A stretch of DNA of 52,926 nt, from NCBI GenBank assembly GCA_900321005.1, contig ONUF01000010.1:1-52926 (forward strand). The letters are read 5' to 3'. The stretch is from an uncultured Bacteroidales bacterium (GTDB lineage Bacteria > Bacteroidota > Bacteroidia > Bacteroidales > Paludibacteraceae). Below the pieces are notes generated by a model, which saw only the letters and a program-made list of their open reading frames with translations, was not told the origin of the DNA and ran no database searches. The translations under genes and the position numbers were made by a program. This document shows, in pieces, positions 1-7,113 of this stretch (its first letter is position 1; each line of letters opens with the position of its first letter).

Positions 1-944
1 ATTGAATTTTCAATCTCTTTCTCAGTTATATCGGTATCCGCTAATTCCGCAAAATCTACCATATCATCAGGAATTTTAGTACCTTTTTTAAAGAATGTGA
101 TTAAATATCCATCCATTTGTGCCCGCTTGATTTGCTCCCATGAGATATCTATCTTCCTAAAATCCATTTTGAGATTCAGCCGTTCGGTATTTGCAACATA
201 TCCACGAATCCCTTTTTCATCTATGACCAAGTAACTTCGTAATAGTTTACAACTATTTACAAATGCAAGGATAAATAATACTGAAAGGCCTCCAAAGAAG
301 ATTAAAATAAAAAGTAATATTCCGATTGGGGGCGTGCTAATAAATGTTTTGTATAATATTATACCAAACATCGAAATAATGGCAAGGCAAATTATCGGTA
401 TAAAATAGTTTTTGGGTTGCTTGACCGCTTCAAACCGCACTCCTTCTGCGTCAAATGTACCCGGGTCATAGTTAGAATAAATCGCTTTACGCCCTTGTTT
501 GTGTTTTTTATTACGAGTCAGTAACCGGGGAATAATAGTCGGCAAAGCCATAATTGCCACTACGATGATGATACATATTAGGATACCCAATAACATATTC
601 CCTCCGGTAACCTTCCTTACCCATCTCCCCAATTTGCCGGGCTCGCCTCTGTGTTGTTTTGCGGACTGCTGAGCATGTGTTTTTTCAAAGTCTTTTGTTC
701 GGATAACTATTACACCATAGGCAGCGCGTTCTCCATACAAGTCTATTGCTTCTTCATCATTTAAAATGGTTACTGAGGCTATTTCGGAACTTTCGGGAAC
801 ATCGGATGGCTGTACACCGATTTTACCATCTACAATATACAATGGCATATGTACAAAACCGACTGTGTCCGTCCTGTCATTCCCTGTTGCCGCGACTGCC
901 AGCGGAAGTAATAGTAATATTAGGAGAATATGTATTTTACGCAT
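1..944 (-). CDS. Membrane protein with TonB-plug-like motif (3' end outside window)
   Basis: The frame is open from ATG at 944 to the left edge without a stop, giving 314 codons of a longer protein. Residues 1-19 look like a signal peptide (MRKIHILLILLLLPLAVA). Residues about 57-84 read SVTILNDEEA, then LYGERAAYGVIVIRTK, which closely matches the plug-domain motif of SusC/RagA TonB-dependent receptors (usual form: SVLKDAxAxxxYGSRAANGVIxITTK). No beta-barrel follows. Instead there are hydrophobic segments at about 117-137, 179-200 and 206-228, then a soluble part resembling a PH-like or STM3941-type membrane-associated domain. Base composition is more AT-rich than the core genes. A structured repeat lies 13 bp upstream of the ATG. 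The function is unknown; a signalling or stress-related inner-membrane protein is conceivable but not shown. Confidence 0.75.
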   Translation of the reverse strand, partial: MRKIHILLILLLLPLAVAATGNDRTDTVGFVHMPLYIVDGKIGVQPSDVPESSEIASVTILNDEEAIDLYGERAAYGVIVIRTKDFEKTHAQQSAKQHRGEPGKLGRWVRKVTGGNMLLGILICIIIVVAIMALPTIIPRLLTRNKKHKQGRKAIYSNYDPGTFDAEGVRFEAVKQPKNYFIPIICLAIISMFGIILYKTFISTPPIGILLFILIFFGGLSVLFILAFVNSCKLLRSYLVIDEKGIRGYVANTERLNLKMDFRKIDISWEQIKRAQMDGYLITFFKKGTKIPDDMVDFAELADTDITEKEIENS

Positions 945-956
945 ATAATAGCGATT

Positions 957-1058
957 TAAAGTCACGCCCACGTTTGCACGCGAGCGTTCGCTGACTTATC
1001 CAACTGCAAAGACCAAAACTTCCTACATTCCGGGTTGCTGAATAATTGCAAACGCTTT
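957..1058 (-). repeat. Structured leader repeat, copy 1
   Basis: This segment shares blocks with 44286-44420 in the same orientation relative to a downstream minus-strand gene. Shared plus-strand blocks are AAGTCACGCCCA, GCTGACTTAT, ACTTCCTACATTC and GCAAACGC. AAGTCA (959-964) and TGACTT (992-997) pair. This copy lacks the outer stems seen in the second copy. The rest of 945-1161 shows no gene. Confidence 0.6.
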
Positions 1059-1161
1059 TAATAAACTTTTAATAAATATGTTCGCGCACGCTTGCGCAAT
1101 CTCCTGTTTTACGTCGTGGAGAGGGACGATATTCTCTTAGGTGGTCAGATTTGACCACTAA

Positions 1162-1368
1162 TTAATTACTTTTTTCGTTCTTGAACTCGTCAAGAATGTA
1201 TGCAGGACTTTGAAAGAATAAGCCTGTTTCCGGTTTAGAGAGTGCATCAAACGTACGCGAGCTACAGAAAGCATCCATAGCTTCTCGCATAGAAAGACCT
1301 CTCTCTTCCATCAAAAGGGCTACTACATCCCGCGTAAGCGATTCTATCATAAATGTTTCCTTGCTCAT
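1162..1368 (-). CDS. DUF3791-like small protein (third gene of cassette)
   Basis: A 68-residue protein with no signal peptide or membrane segment. It resembles the DUF3791 family: a short helical body (VVALLMEERGLSMREAMDAF) followed by a C-terminal segment ending near SPAYILDEF. Its ATG at 1368 overlaps the stop of the DUF3990 gene by 4 bp, so the two are translationally coupled. Gene order is DUF3791, DUF3990, DUF3791, all minus strand under one promoter. In known genomes DUF3791 and DUF3990 genes sit together, and I infer an antitoxin or accessory role, which is not proven. Family assignment is by eye and moderate. Confidence 0.7.
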   Translation of the reverse strand: MSKETFMIESLTRDVVALLMEERGLSMREAMDAFCSSRTFDALSKPETGLFFQSPAYILDEFKNEKSN

Positions 1369-1835
1369 TTCCTTTCTAATATGGTTAGTGCGCGCGCCGT
1401 TCCAAAGAAATATTGCAGCGTTACTTGATGGTATTTGATTTCTTCTAAAAACTGTGCCTTCGTGATAATTCCTTCTGTATATCTACGGATCTGAAAACCG
1501 ACCGTATCATCAGCAATGGGACCTATAACCACGTCATAGTCATGTAATGAACGGCGTTCCTTATTTTGGCGGTTTAGGAGAATGAAGTCAGCCCATTCTT
1601 CCGTATAAGTATCAAAACGGAGTACTTTCAGTTCGTCTAATTTCTTCTCATCTAAATAGTAACATTGAACAACTTTGGTCCCTGTGCCATATTGCAGAAG
1701 TTTTCGCTCTGCTTGGCGAGTAGCAACCTGTTTGTCGGTAGTCAGATAAAAACCATAACCAAAATCCTTACCGACGCGACTCATGTCAAGACGTATCTGC
1801 TGAAAGTCCGTATTTGTTCCGTGATAAAGAATCAT
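1365..1835 (-). CDS. DUF3990 protein, ADP-ribosyltransferase-like fold (putative toxin or effector)
   Basis: A 156-residue protein starting LYHGTN at residues 3-8, followed by VGKDFGYGFYLTTD near residues 21-34 and a C-terminal LQYFFGTARAL. This three-block pattern is that of DUF3990, which I recall being grouped with the ADP-ribosyltransferase fold: the His of YHGT and the Tyr of FYLTT would contact NAD. Family members I recall often have Glu in the last block (FFGTE); here it reads FFGTA, so catalysis may be altered or lost. Both ends overlap the flanking DUF3791 genes by 4 bp, so the three are co-translated. A cellular target cannot be named. A toxin-antitoxin or modification cassette is the leading guess. 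Confidence 0.75.
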   Translation of the reverse strand: MILYHGTNTDFQQIRLDMSRVGKDFGYGFYLTTDKQVATRQAERKLLQYGTGTKVVQCYYLDEKKLDELKVLRFDTYTEEWADFILLNRQNKERRSLHDYDVVIGPIADDTVGFQIRRYTEGIITKAQFLEEIKYHQVTLQYFFGTARALTILERK

Positions 1836-2056
1836 GCGATGCTTCCTCCCATTCGTTTGCAGTACATGGTAATGTCCTCTACCGCTTGGTCAAAGGAAAG
1901 TGTATGCTCTACATCGTAGAATTCATCTGCAAAGTCAAGACCCTTATACTGCTGTAGATATAAATATGCTTGCTGCAACGACAAGTGATGTGTGGCAGCA
2001 AATTCTGATACTAAAGCGATCAGATAATCTAAGCGATCTTTTAGGGTCTTACTCAT
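1832..2056 (-). CDS. DUF3791-like small protein (first gene of cassette)
   Basis: Start placed at ATG 2056 (MSKTLKDRLD), 74 residues. The longer frame from 2107 begins inside the promoter's -33 box, so it is not a real start. The protein is helical, without signal peptide, with the DUF3791-type core DYLIALVSEFAATHHLSLQQ and a tail VEHTLSFDQAVEDITMY. It overlaps the DUF3990 gene by 4 bp. It shares only family-level similarity with the second DUF3791 copy at 1162-1368, so it is a paralogue rather than a recent duplicate. A partner or antitoxin of the DUF3990 protein is plausible from context only. Confidence 0.7.
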   Translation of the reverse strand: MSKTLKDRLDYLIALVSEFAATHHLSLQQAYLYLQQYKGLDFADEFYDVEHTLSFDQAVEDITMYCKRMGGSIA

Positions 2057-2076
2057 GAGCTTTGCAACTTTGGCTG

Positions 2077-2107
2077 CAAAGTTACTGCTTTTTTTCGATA
2101 TATGCAA
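2077..2107 (-). promoter_or_regulatory. Promoter of the DUF3791/DUF3990 cassette
   Basis: On the minus strand TTGCATATATCG, an A-run, then TAACTTTG, with 20 bp between TTG and TA. It matches the extended Bacteroidetes promoter found 15 times in this window. The ATG is 21 bp beyond the -7 box. Confidence 0.8.
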
Positions 2108-2228
2108 GCATTTTGTAATAAATCAATCGAAAATCTTCAAATTTGAGTAAAATATATATTCTTTTCAAGTTTTGGAAACTCTTGGAAAAACTATATATCA
2201 TTTTTTTAGAAAAAAGTCGCTCAGAAAC
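2108..2228. other. AT-rich spacer between divergent promoters
   Basis: No gene or convincing signal is visible; the segment is AT-rich and separates the cassette promoter from the plus-strand promoter at 2229. Confidence 0.6.
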
Positions 2229-2259
2229 TTGCATATATCAAGATTATTTTGTACCTTTG
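2229..2259 (+). promoter_or_regulatory. Promoter of a non-coding transcript
   Basis: TTGCATATATCA, a 20-bp spacer, then TACCTTTG. It has the same layout as the other strong promoters here, but no plausible ORF begins near its expected start at about 2265. Confidence 0.75.
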
Positions 2260-2284
2260 CATAGTTTTTCCAAGAGAAGAAAAA

Positions 2285-2317
2285 CGGGTAAAAATCGGGT
2301 AAAACCGGTGTAAATAT
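2285..2317. repeat. 11-nt tandem array (3 units)
   Basis: Units CGGGTAAAAAT, CGGGTAAAACC and GGTGTAAATAT follow at an exact 11-nt spacing in the leader of the candidate ncRNA. Confidence 0.6.
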
Positions 2318-2507
2318 CCTCTAAAATTGATTTATTAATCCGCTGTATAAGGCAGGAAAAGACACTTTAAACAAGCAGTTTGTGTGTTCCGGGGGTTCGA
2401 ATTCCTCACTCTCGCTTTGCCCTGGATGCCGCCGGCAGGCTTTAGGGTTTTCGAGGTGGGATTGCCGTAGGCAATGTCGGTGCCCTCGAATCCCTCACTC
2501 TCCGCTT

Positions 2508-2532
2508 AAAAGGACCAGCAATGGTTTTTTTT
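2508..2532 (+). terminator. Intrinsic terminator of candidate ncRNA
   Basis: ACCA-GCAA-TGGT hairpin, extended by A/T and G/T pairs, directly followed by eight T. Confidence 0.7.
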
Positions 2533-2563
2533 CTTTTGGCATAGTATTTGTTGAGTCCAGGGC

Positions 2564-3874
2564 GTGCGTGTAAGAGCCGTCATATTTGTTCTCTCCCTTC
2601 TTTCCGTGCTGCCGGTGATGGCGCGGAAGCATAAACCGGTTGTACCTGATTCGTTGCAGCGCTTGGAAATAGACGTTAACGGTATCGGTCTTACGATGCA
2701 ACGCATCGAAGGCGGTTCGTTTATGATGGGTGCTACGCTGGACCAGACGGACAGAGACTTATACAGCGACAAACCGGCGCATCTTGTTTTTCTTTCTCCT
2801 TATTATATTGCTACCACGGAAGTGACTGTGCAGTTATGGCGTGCGGTGATGCCGGAGCGCGAAGTAATCGTGCCGAACGGTTATCCGACGGTGCCTGTCT
2901 CATATGTTTCATGGTTCGATTGCCAGGAGTTCGTGCGGCGCTTGGACAGCATCACGGGCCTGCCCTTCCGTTTGCCTACCGAGGCCCAATGGGAATATGC
3001 GGCGCGGGGCGGCGAGAAGAGCAAAGCCTATCGTTTTGCCGGCGGGAATGAACCGGATAGTGTAGGGTGGACTTACTCCTGTTCCGGCAACTGGAAGCAC
3101 GCGGTAGGGAGTAAGCACGCGAACGAAATAGGATTGTACGATATGACGGGCAATGTGTCGGAGTGGTGCCAGGATCTCTACGGTCCTTATACGCTCAGCA
3201 CGCAGCCGAATCCCTGCGGCGCCGATACCGGCAGTTATCGTATTGTACGCGGCGGTAGTTATGATGAGTGCGTGGCGAACAGTCATCTATCCGTGCGCCG
3301 TTGGTACACGCCGGAGACTGCTACGGAGTATATCGGTTTTCGTGTGGCCCTAACTCTTCCGAACGATCCGATGCTGCAAGTGGTCCAAGAAGAACCGCCG
3401 CTTACTCGTTCGGTTCGAATCCATGGTAAGAAACTGCGGTTTGTCTATGTGCCGGCCGAACAGCCGTATTATATCTCGGAAGAGGTCGAATGTGCGCTGT
3501 GGCGGAAGATGATGCAGAAAGATCCGCCGGAGCGGTCCAAGAGTGTGGCACTCGGCATGAGTAAGTCTGACCGTACCCGTTTTGCCGAATATTGCAGCCG
3601 GGCAGCCAACGAGGCTTTGATGGTCGCCTCTGCTGAACAGATCGTCTTGGCTGAGCAGCAACATATCATTGAAGCGTTCCATCCGAACGTGAACCATAAA
3701 CGTAAAAATGAGACGACACGCGCTATTCAACGCAAACGGAAAGCAGCCGATACCTTCTCTCCTTGGACGGAGTTGGTAGGTGTGCGCCTGCCGAAACCCG
3801 ATGACCCCATACTCCTGCAATTCAAAAAGGCTGATGACGAGTCTCGTCCGCTCCGATTAGTCCTATTTTTATAA
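2564..3874 (+). CDS. Secreted SUMF1 (formylglycine-generating-like) protein with a degenerate second repeat
   Basis: A 436-residue protein. GTG at 2564 is the only upstream start because an in-frame TGA lies at 2552. Residues 1-20 form a signal peptide. Residues about 45-270 are a SUMF1/FGE-sulfatase domain: IEGGSFMMGA, TTEVTVQLW, RLPTEAQWEYAARGG, MTGNVSEWCQDLY, RGGSYDE and GFRVAL are the hallmark blocks. Residues about 280-436 look like a decayed second copy (YYISEEVECALWRKMM, GVRLPKPDDP) without the central W and N motifs. In Bacteroidota such proteins are often periplasmic or lipoprotein-like structural proteins (GldJ/GldK relatives) rather than enzymes; the specific role here is unknown. 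No nearby sulfatase gene is seen. A standard promoter is not evident upstream. Confidence 0.85.
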   Translation: MRVRAVIFVLSLLSVLPVMARKHKPVVPDSLQRLEIDVNGIGLTMQRIEGGSFMMGATLDQTDRDLYSDKPAHLVFLSPYYIATTEVTVQLWRAVMPEREVIVPNGYPTVPVSYVSWFDCQEFVRRLDSITGLPFRLPTEAQWEYAARGGEKSKAYRFAGGNEPDSVGWTYSCSGNWKHAVGSKHANEIGLYDMTGNVSEWCQDLYGPYTLSTQPNPCGADTGSYRIVRGGSYDECVANSHLSVRRWYTPETATEYIGFRVALTLPNDPMLQVVQEEPPLTRSVRIHGKKLRFVYVPAEQPYYISEEVECALWRKMMQKDPPERSKSVALGMSKSDRTRFAEYCSRAANEALMVASAEQIVLAEQQHIIEAFHPNVNHKRKNETTRAIQRKRKAADTFSPWTELVGVRLPKPDDPILLQFKKADDESRPLRLVLFL

Positions 3875-3899
3875 AAAATGTAAATTTTCGTCAAAATAT

Positions 3900-3930
3900 T
3901 TGCGCATGTGAAAAAAATGTTGTAATTTTG
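3900..3930 (+). promoter_or_regulatory. Promoter of DUF349-ftsE-sufE operon
   Basis: TTGCGCATGTGA, an A-run, then TAATTTTG with 20-bp spacing. The ATG is 22 bp beyond the -7 box, so the leader is very short. Confidence 0.85.
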
Positions 3931-3952
3931 CTGCGCAAAATGTTTTGAAATT

Positions 3953-5200
3953 ATGGCAAACACCAGACAACAGATTATCGAGGAGCTCCAAAACCTCTTG
4001 AGTCAAGACGTGACGGAGATTAAAGAACAAGTGGATCAACTCAAGAATCGCTTCTACAAAGAGGCCGAAGAAGTTGAGGAAGAAGCGAAAGAGGCACAGG
4101 CAGCCTTGGAGCAGCAATTCAAAGAATTGTTGACGGAGTATAAGACGCGCAAAGCGGAGATCACCGCGAAGGCGACGCAAGAGCTGCAGGCAAACCTGGA
4201 GCGCAAGAATGCCATCCTTGAGCAGATGAAGGCGATCGTCGAATCCGGTGAGTCAGGCCTGGAGAACGGAGAATGGAAAGCAGCTACGGAGCGCATGAAA
4301 GCGCTGCAAGCGGAGTGGAAAGCAATCGGCGCTGTGCCGGCTACCGAAGCGCAGAACATCCGCAAGGCCTATCAGCGTTGCCAGGAGCAGTTCTATGACT
4401 TGGTGAAGATCAATATCGAACTCCGCGATCTCGATTTCAAGAAGAACCTCGAGCTCAAGACCAAATTGTGTGAGGCAGCGGAGAAATTGCAGGATAACGG
4501 AAACATCGTGGAGGCTTCCCGTGCCTTGCAGCAGCTCCACGACGAGTGGGCCGAGATAGGTCCGGTAGCCCGCGAGTTGCGCGAGGAGATATGGAATCGC
4601 TTCAAGACGGCTTCGTCTGTCATCAATAAGAAACATCAGGCATATTTCGATACTATCCACGCGAAAGAGAAGGAGAACCTCGAGCATAAGCAAGCGCTGG
4701 TAGAGCAACTGACCGAACTGTTGGCCAATGCTACGGAGCAGGCGAAGCAAGAAGGCGCTAAGGTATGGGAAGAGGCTACCAAGCAAGTACAGGAGATACA
4801 GGCCGAATGGCGTAAGATCGGTTTTGCACCGAAGAAATTCAACCAGTCCATCTACGACCAATACCGCGCCTTGTGCGACCAGTTCTTCCAGACGAAGAAT
4901 GCCTTTTTCAAGACCCGCCGAGAGGAGTGGAAAGCCCGCGCAGAGCAGCGCAAGATCCGTGAGGAGCAACGCAAAGCGCGTGAAGAGAAGCGTGCGGAGC
5001 AACGCGTCGCCAAGACCGAGGACCAACTGCTGCGTATCCGCGAGCGCCTGCGCCAGGAGATTAAGGTAGCGGAGAACAACATCCTCTTCTTCACCGCCAA
5101 ATCGAAGACAGCGAACAAGTTAGTGGACGGTCTGCAGTCGAAGATCAATGACCTCAAGAAACAACTCGACGACATCAACAAACGCCTGGAGGAGGAATAA
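3953..5200 (+). CDS. DUF349-repeat coiled-coil protein
   Basis: A 415-residue, highly charged protein of almost pure helix, with repeated DUF349 units: each has a Trp followed by a few residues and IG, for example ALQAEWKAIGAVP (about 115-130), LHDEWAEIGPV (about 185-200) and IQAEWRKIGFAPKKF (about 280-295). The C-terminal third is Arg/Glu-rich coiled coil. This protein is common in Bacteroidota and cytoplasmic; its function is not established. Its stop overlaps the ATG of the ftsE-like gene (base 5200), so the two are translationally coupled. Confidence 0.9.
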   Translation: MANTRQQIIEELQNLLSQDVTEIKEQVDQLKNRFYKEAEEVEEEAKEAQAALEQQFKELLTEYKTRKAEITAKATQELQANLERKNAILEQMKAIVESGESGLENGEWKAATERMKALQAEWKAIGAVPATEAQNIRKAYQRCQEQFYDLVKINIELRDLDFKKNLELKTKLCEAAEKLQDNGNIVEASRALQQLHDEWAEIGPVARELREEIWNRFKTASSVINKKHQAYFDTIHAKEKENLEHKQALVEQLTELLANATEQAKQEGAKVWEEATKQVQEIQAEWRKIGFAPKKFNQSIYDQYRALCDQFFQTKNAFFKTRREEWKARAEQRKIREEQRKAREEKRAEQRVAKTEDQLLRIRERLRQEIKVAENNILFFTAKSKTANKLVDGLQSKINDLKKQLDDINKRLEEE

Positions 5201-5862
5201 TGGCTGAACTGATCACATACACCAATGTGGAGATTCGTCAGGCGGAGCAGGTGGTGTTGCATGATGTGAACCTCCATGTGCAAAACGGCGAGATGATCTA
5301 CCTGCTCGGTAAGGTAGGTAGCGGTAAGTCGTCGCTGATGAAGACCTTCTACGGCGCCCTACCTATCGCGGCCGGAGAGGCGCGCGTGCTGGACTATGAC
5401 GTAGTGCATATCCGTCGCCGTAAATTGCCATACCTCCGTCGCCGCTTAGGTATCATCTTCCAGGATTACAAACTGCTGACGGATCGCTCCGTGGAGGAGA
5501 ACCTGCTCTTCGTGCTGCGTGCCACGGGTTGGAAGAACAAACAGCTGATGCACGATCATGTCTATGAAGTGCTGAAACAAGTCGGCATGGAGAACAAGGC
5601 CTATAAGAAACCGTATGAGTTGTCCGGTGGCGAGCAGCAGCGTGTCGTCATTGCCCGCGCATTGCTCAACTCGCCGGAGATCATCCTTGCCGATGAGCCG
5701 ACGGGTAACTTGGACGGTGAGACGGGCCGCGAAATCATGGACTTGCTCTATTCCATCAGTCAGGCCGGCATCACGGTCCTCATGTCCACGCATAATATCA
5801 ACTGGCCGGAGTTATACCCGGGTCGTAAATGGCTCTTTGAGAATGGCGAAATCCATCAATGA
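5200..5862 (+). CDS. ftsE: Cell-division ABC ATPase FtsE-like
   Basis: A 220-residue ABC ATPase. Walker A is GKVGSGKSS (residues 37-45), the Q-loop region reads IIFQDYKLL, the signature is LSGGEQQR, and Walker B is [13 protein letters not shown] with a switch His in STHN. The length and the Q-loop wording fit FtsE, which works with the membrane protein FtsX to control septal peptidoglycan hydrolysis. No ftsX gene lies beside it, as is common in Bacteroidota. It shares its ATG region with the DUF349 stop and overlaps the sufE start by 20 bp. LolD-type lipoprotein export ATPases are the alternative. Confidence 0.85.
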   Translation: MAELITYTNVEIRQAEQVVLHDVNLHVQNGEMIYLLGKVGSGKSSLMKTFYGALPIAAGEARVLDYDVVHIRRRKLPYLRRRLGIIFQDYKLLTDRSVEENLLFVLRATGWKNKQLMHDHVYEVLKQVGMENKAYKKPYELSGGEQQRVVIARALLNSPEIILADEPTGNLDGETGREIMDLLYSISQAGITVLMSTHNINWPELYPGRKWLFENGEIHQ

Positions 5863-6271
5863 GATACAGGACGAAGTAATCGAGGAATTTGAGTTTCTCG
5901 AGGACTGGACTGAACGCTATCAACTTCTCGTGGACTACGCGAAGGAGTTAAAGAATAATCCCCTTCCGGAGGCCGATAAGAACGACCGCAATAAGATTGA
6001 CGGTTGCCAGTCCATCGTGTGGTTCACTTGCGAACTCAAAGACGGTAAGTTGATGATGAAAGGGGATGCAGACGCCATCTTGGTCAAAGGGATCGTCGCT
6101 CTCTTGCTGCATGTGCTGAATGACCACACGCCGGAGGAAATCATCAAGGCCGACCTCTATTTCATCGAACGAATAGGGTTGCGCGAGCACCTCAGTCCCG
6201 TGCGTAGTAACGGCGTTGCCGCGATGCTCAAGCAGATAAAACTATACGCGCTCGCGTATCAAACGAAATAA
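5843..6271 (+). CDS. sufE: SufE family sulfur acceptor for Fe-S cluster assembly
   Basis: A 142-residue protein starting at ATG 5843 ([10 protein letters not shown]), inside the end of ftsE. It carries the SufE core with the sulfur-accepting Cys55 in GCQSIVWF, and the later block IKADLYFIERIGLREHLSPVRSNG typical of the family (seen in two parts). SufE takes persulfide from SufS and passes it to the SufBCD scaffold in the cytoplasm. No other suf genes are nearby. The 3' end overlaps the convergent aroK gene by 30 bp. An upstream longer frame is a shadow of ftsE. Confidence 0.92.
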   Translation: MAKSINEIQDEVIEEFEFLEDWTERYQLLVDYAKELKNNPLPEADKNDRNKIDGCQSIVWFTCELKDGKLMMKGDADAILVKGIVALLLHVLNDHTPEEIIKADLYFIERIGLREHLSPVRSNGVAAMLKQIKLYALAYQTK

Positions 6272-6787
6272 AGCCTCTGCGATCCGTTCGTCGGATTCTT
6301 CATCGCAGATTGTTACATCGAGAATATGATGAGCCTGGCTGTAGAAAGGCTCCCGTGCTTCTAGTTGCGGCGCGATGAACGAAAGCAACTCTTCTTCCGT
6401 GCGCCCTTGTAACACCGGACGATCACTCAGATCCGTCAGACTTAGGCGCTTGGCCAGGTGTTCGGGTTTCCAGCGGATATAGATACTCGTGCCTAACTCG
6501 CGCAGACACTCCATGTTATCTTCCCAACACGGATAGCCGCCGCCCGTCGCATAGATGATATGCTCGAACGGGATCTGGTCCGCGAGGTCTTCGACCACAT
6601 ATTTCTCTTTCTTGCGAAACTCTTCCAACCCGAATTGGCGGATATATTCCGCCGTCGTGTAGCCGTGGATCTGCTCGAAGGCATCGTCCAAATCCACAAA
6701 ACGCCAACCGAGTTTATCGGCCAGCAAACGACCGGCAGTAGTCTTGCCGGCGCCCATATAACCTACCAAATAGATCGGAAGTTCCAT
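6242..6787 (-). CDS. aroK: Shikimate kinase
   Basis: A 181-residue protein with P-loop GYMGAGKTT (residues 9-17), substrate-binding FVDLDD, FRKKEK with its conserved Arg, ATGGG, and the lid segment LSDRPVLQGRT. It phosphorylates shikimate in aromatic amino acid synthesis. It is the last gene of the minus-strand operon that begins with the FAH-family gene at 12855. Its ATG overlaps the stop of the small secreted protein gene by one base. Confidence 0.95.
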   Translation of the reverse strand: MELPIYLVGYMGAGKTTAGRLLADKLGWRFVDLDDAFEQIHGYTTAEYIRQFGLEEFRKKEKYVVEDLADQIPFEHIIYATGGGYPCWEDNMECLRELGTSIYIRWKPEHLAKRLSLTDLSDRPVLQGRTEEELLSFIAPQLEAREPFYSQAHHILDVTICDEESDERIAEALFRLIRERV

Positions 6788-7113
6788 CAGTATTCCCAGT
6801 TATCATTGTCTTTCCACACGATCCGGCCGTTCTCGATGGTCGCTAAGGGAAAGATAGACGGGGTAGGAGATTGCGGCGTGGCAATCAGTTTCCACTCCTT
6901 ATTATATATGCGCGCGCAGGAAGAACACTGAGGCGCGCAGGCCGTGAGAACGACCAGAATAGAGTCCGCTCCCCTGTATACCTCCAACTGCGTACTGTCC
7001 GTCAGCGCGACGCGCTCATACGCTCCGTCTTGATATACTACCTGCGGATTCCCGCCTACTTGAAACAAATCGGCGAGGATCGAAAGTCCTATTGCAAGAA
7101 TCAGTCCTTTCAT
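6787..7113 (-). CDS. Small secreted protein of unknown function with Cys cluster
   Basis: A 108-residue protein I do not recognise. Residues 1-15 are hydrophobic (KGLILAIGLSILADLF) and could be a signal peptide without an obvious lipobox. A CAPQCSSC cluster in the middle could bind metal or form disulfides. It lies between ispF and aroK with a 4-bp overlap with ispF and a 1-bp overlap with aroK, so it is co-expressed with housekeeping genes. Codon use matches its neighbours. Confidence 0.7.
   Translation of the reverse strand: MKGLILAIGLSILADLFQVGGNPQVVYQDGAYERVALTDSTQLEVYRGADSILVVLTACAPQCSSCARIYNKEWKLIATPQSPTPSIFPLATIENGRIVWKDNDNWEY

Larger units (their letters stand above)
2265..2532 (+). 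ncRNA. Candidate structured non-coding RNA with tRNA-Ser-like 3' fragments
   Basis: The unit is bounded by a promoter (2229-2259) and an intrinsic terminator (2508-2532). It contains three 11-nt units (2285-2317); two segments resembling a tRNA-Ser T-arm plus acceptor 3' end (2391-2415, GGGGGTTCGAATTCC; 2481-2505, TCGAATCCCTCACTCTCCGC); and a nested hairpin at 2450-2490 (TTCGAGG/CCTCGAA outside, ATTGCC/GGCAAT inside). No matching tRNA 5' half (GGAGAGTG) is present, so this is not an intact tRNA. It may be a novel small RNA, a decayed tRNA, or an old attachment site of an integrative element. Confidence 0.45.

Noticed and set aside
2391-2505. A functional tRNA-Ser gene
   Set aside because: Only T-arm and acceptor 3' strands are present, twice and degenerate. 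No 5' half or anticodon arm can be folded with them.
4253-5026. 257-codon minus-strand frame opposite the DUF349 gene
   Set aside because: The Leu-rich product is what an antisense reading of a Glu/Lys/Gln-rich coiled coil gives; it has no independent support.
5615-5842. Long frame upstream of sufE reading through the end of ftsE
   Set aside because: It is the +2 frame of ftsE. SufE similarity begins at ATG 5843, so the upstream part is a shadow.
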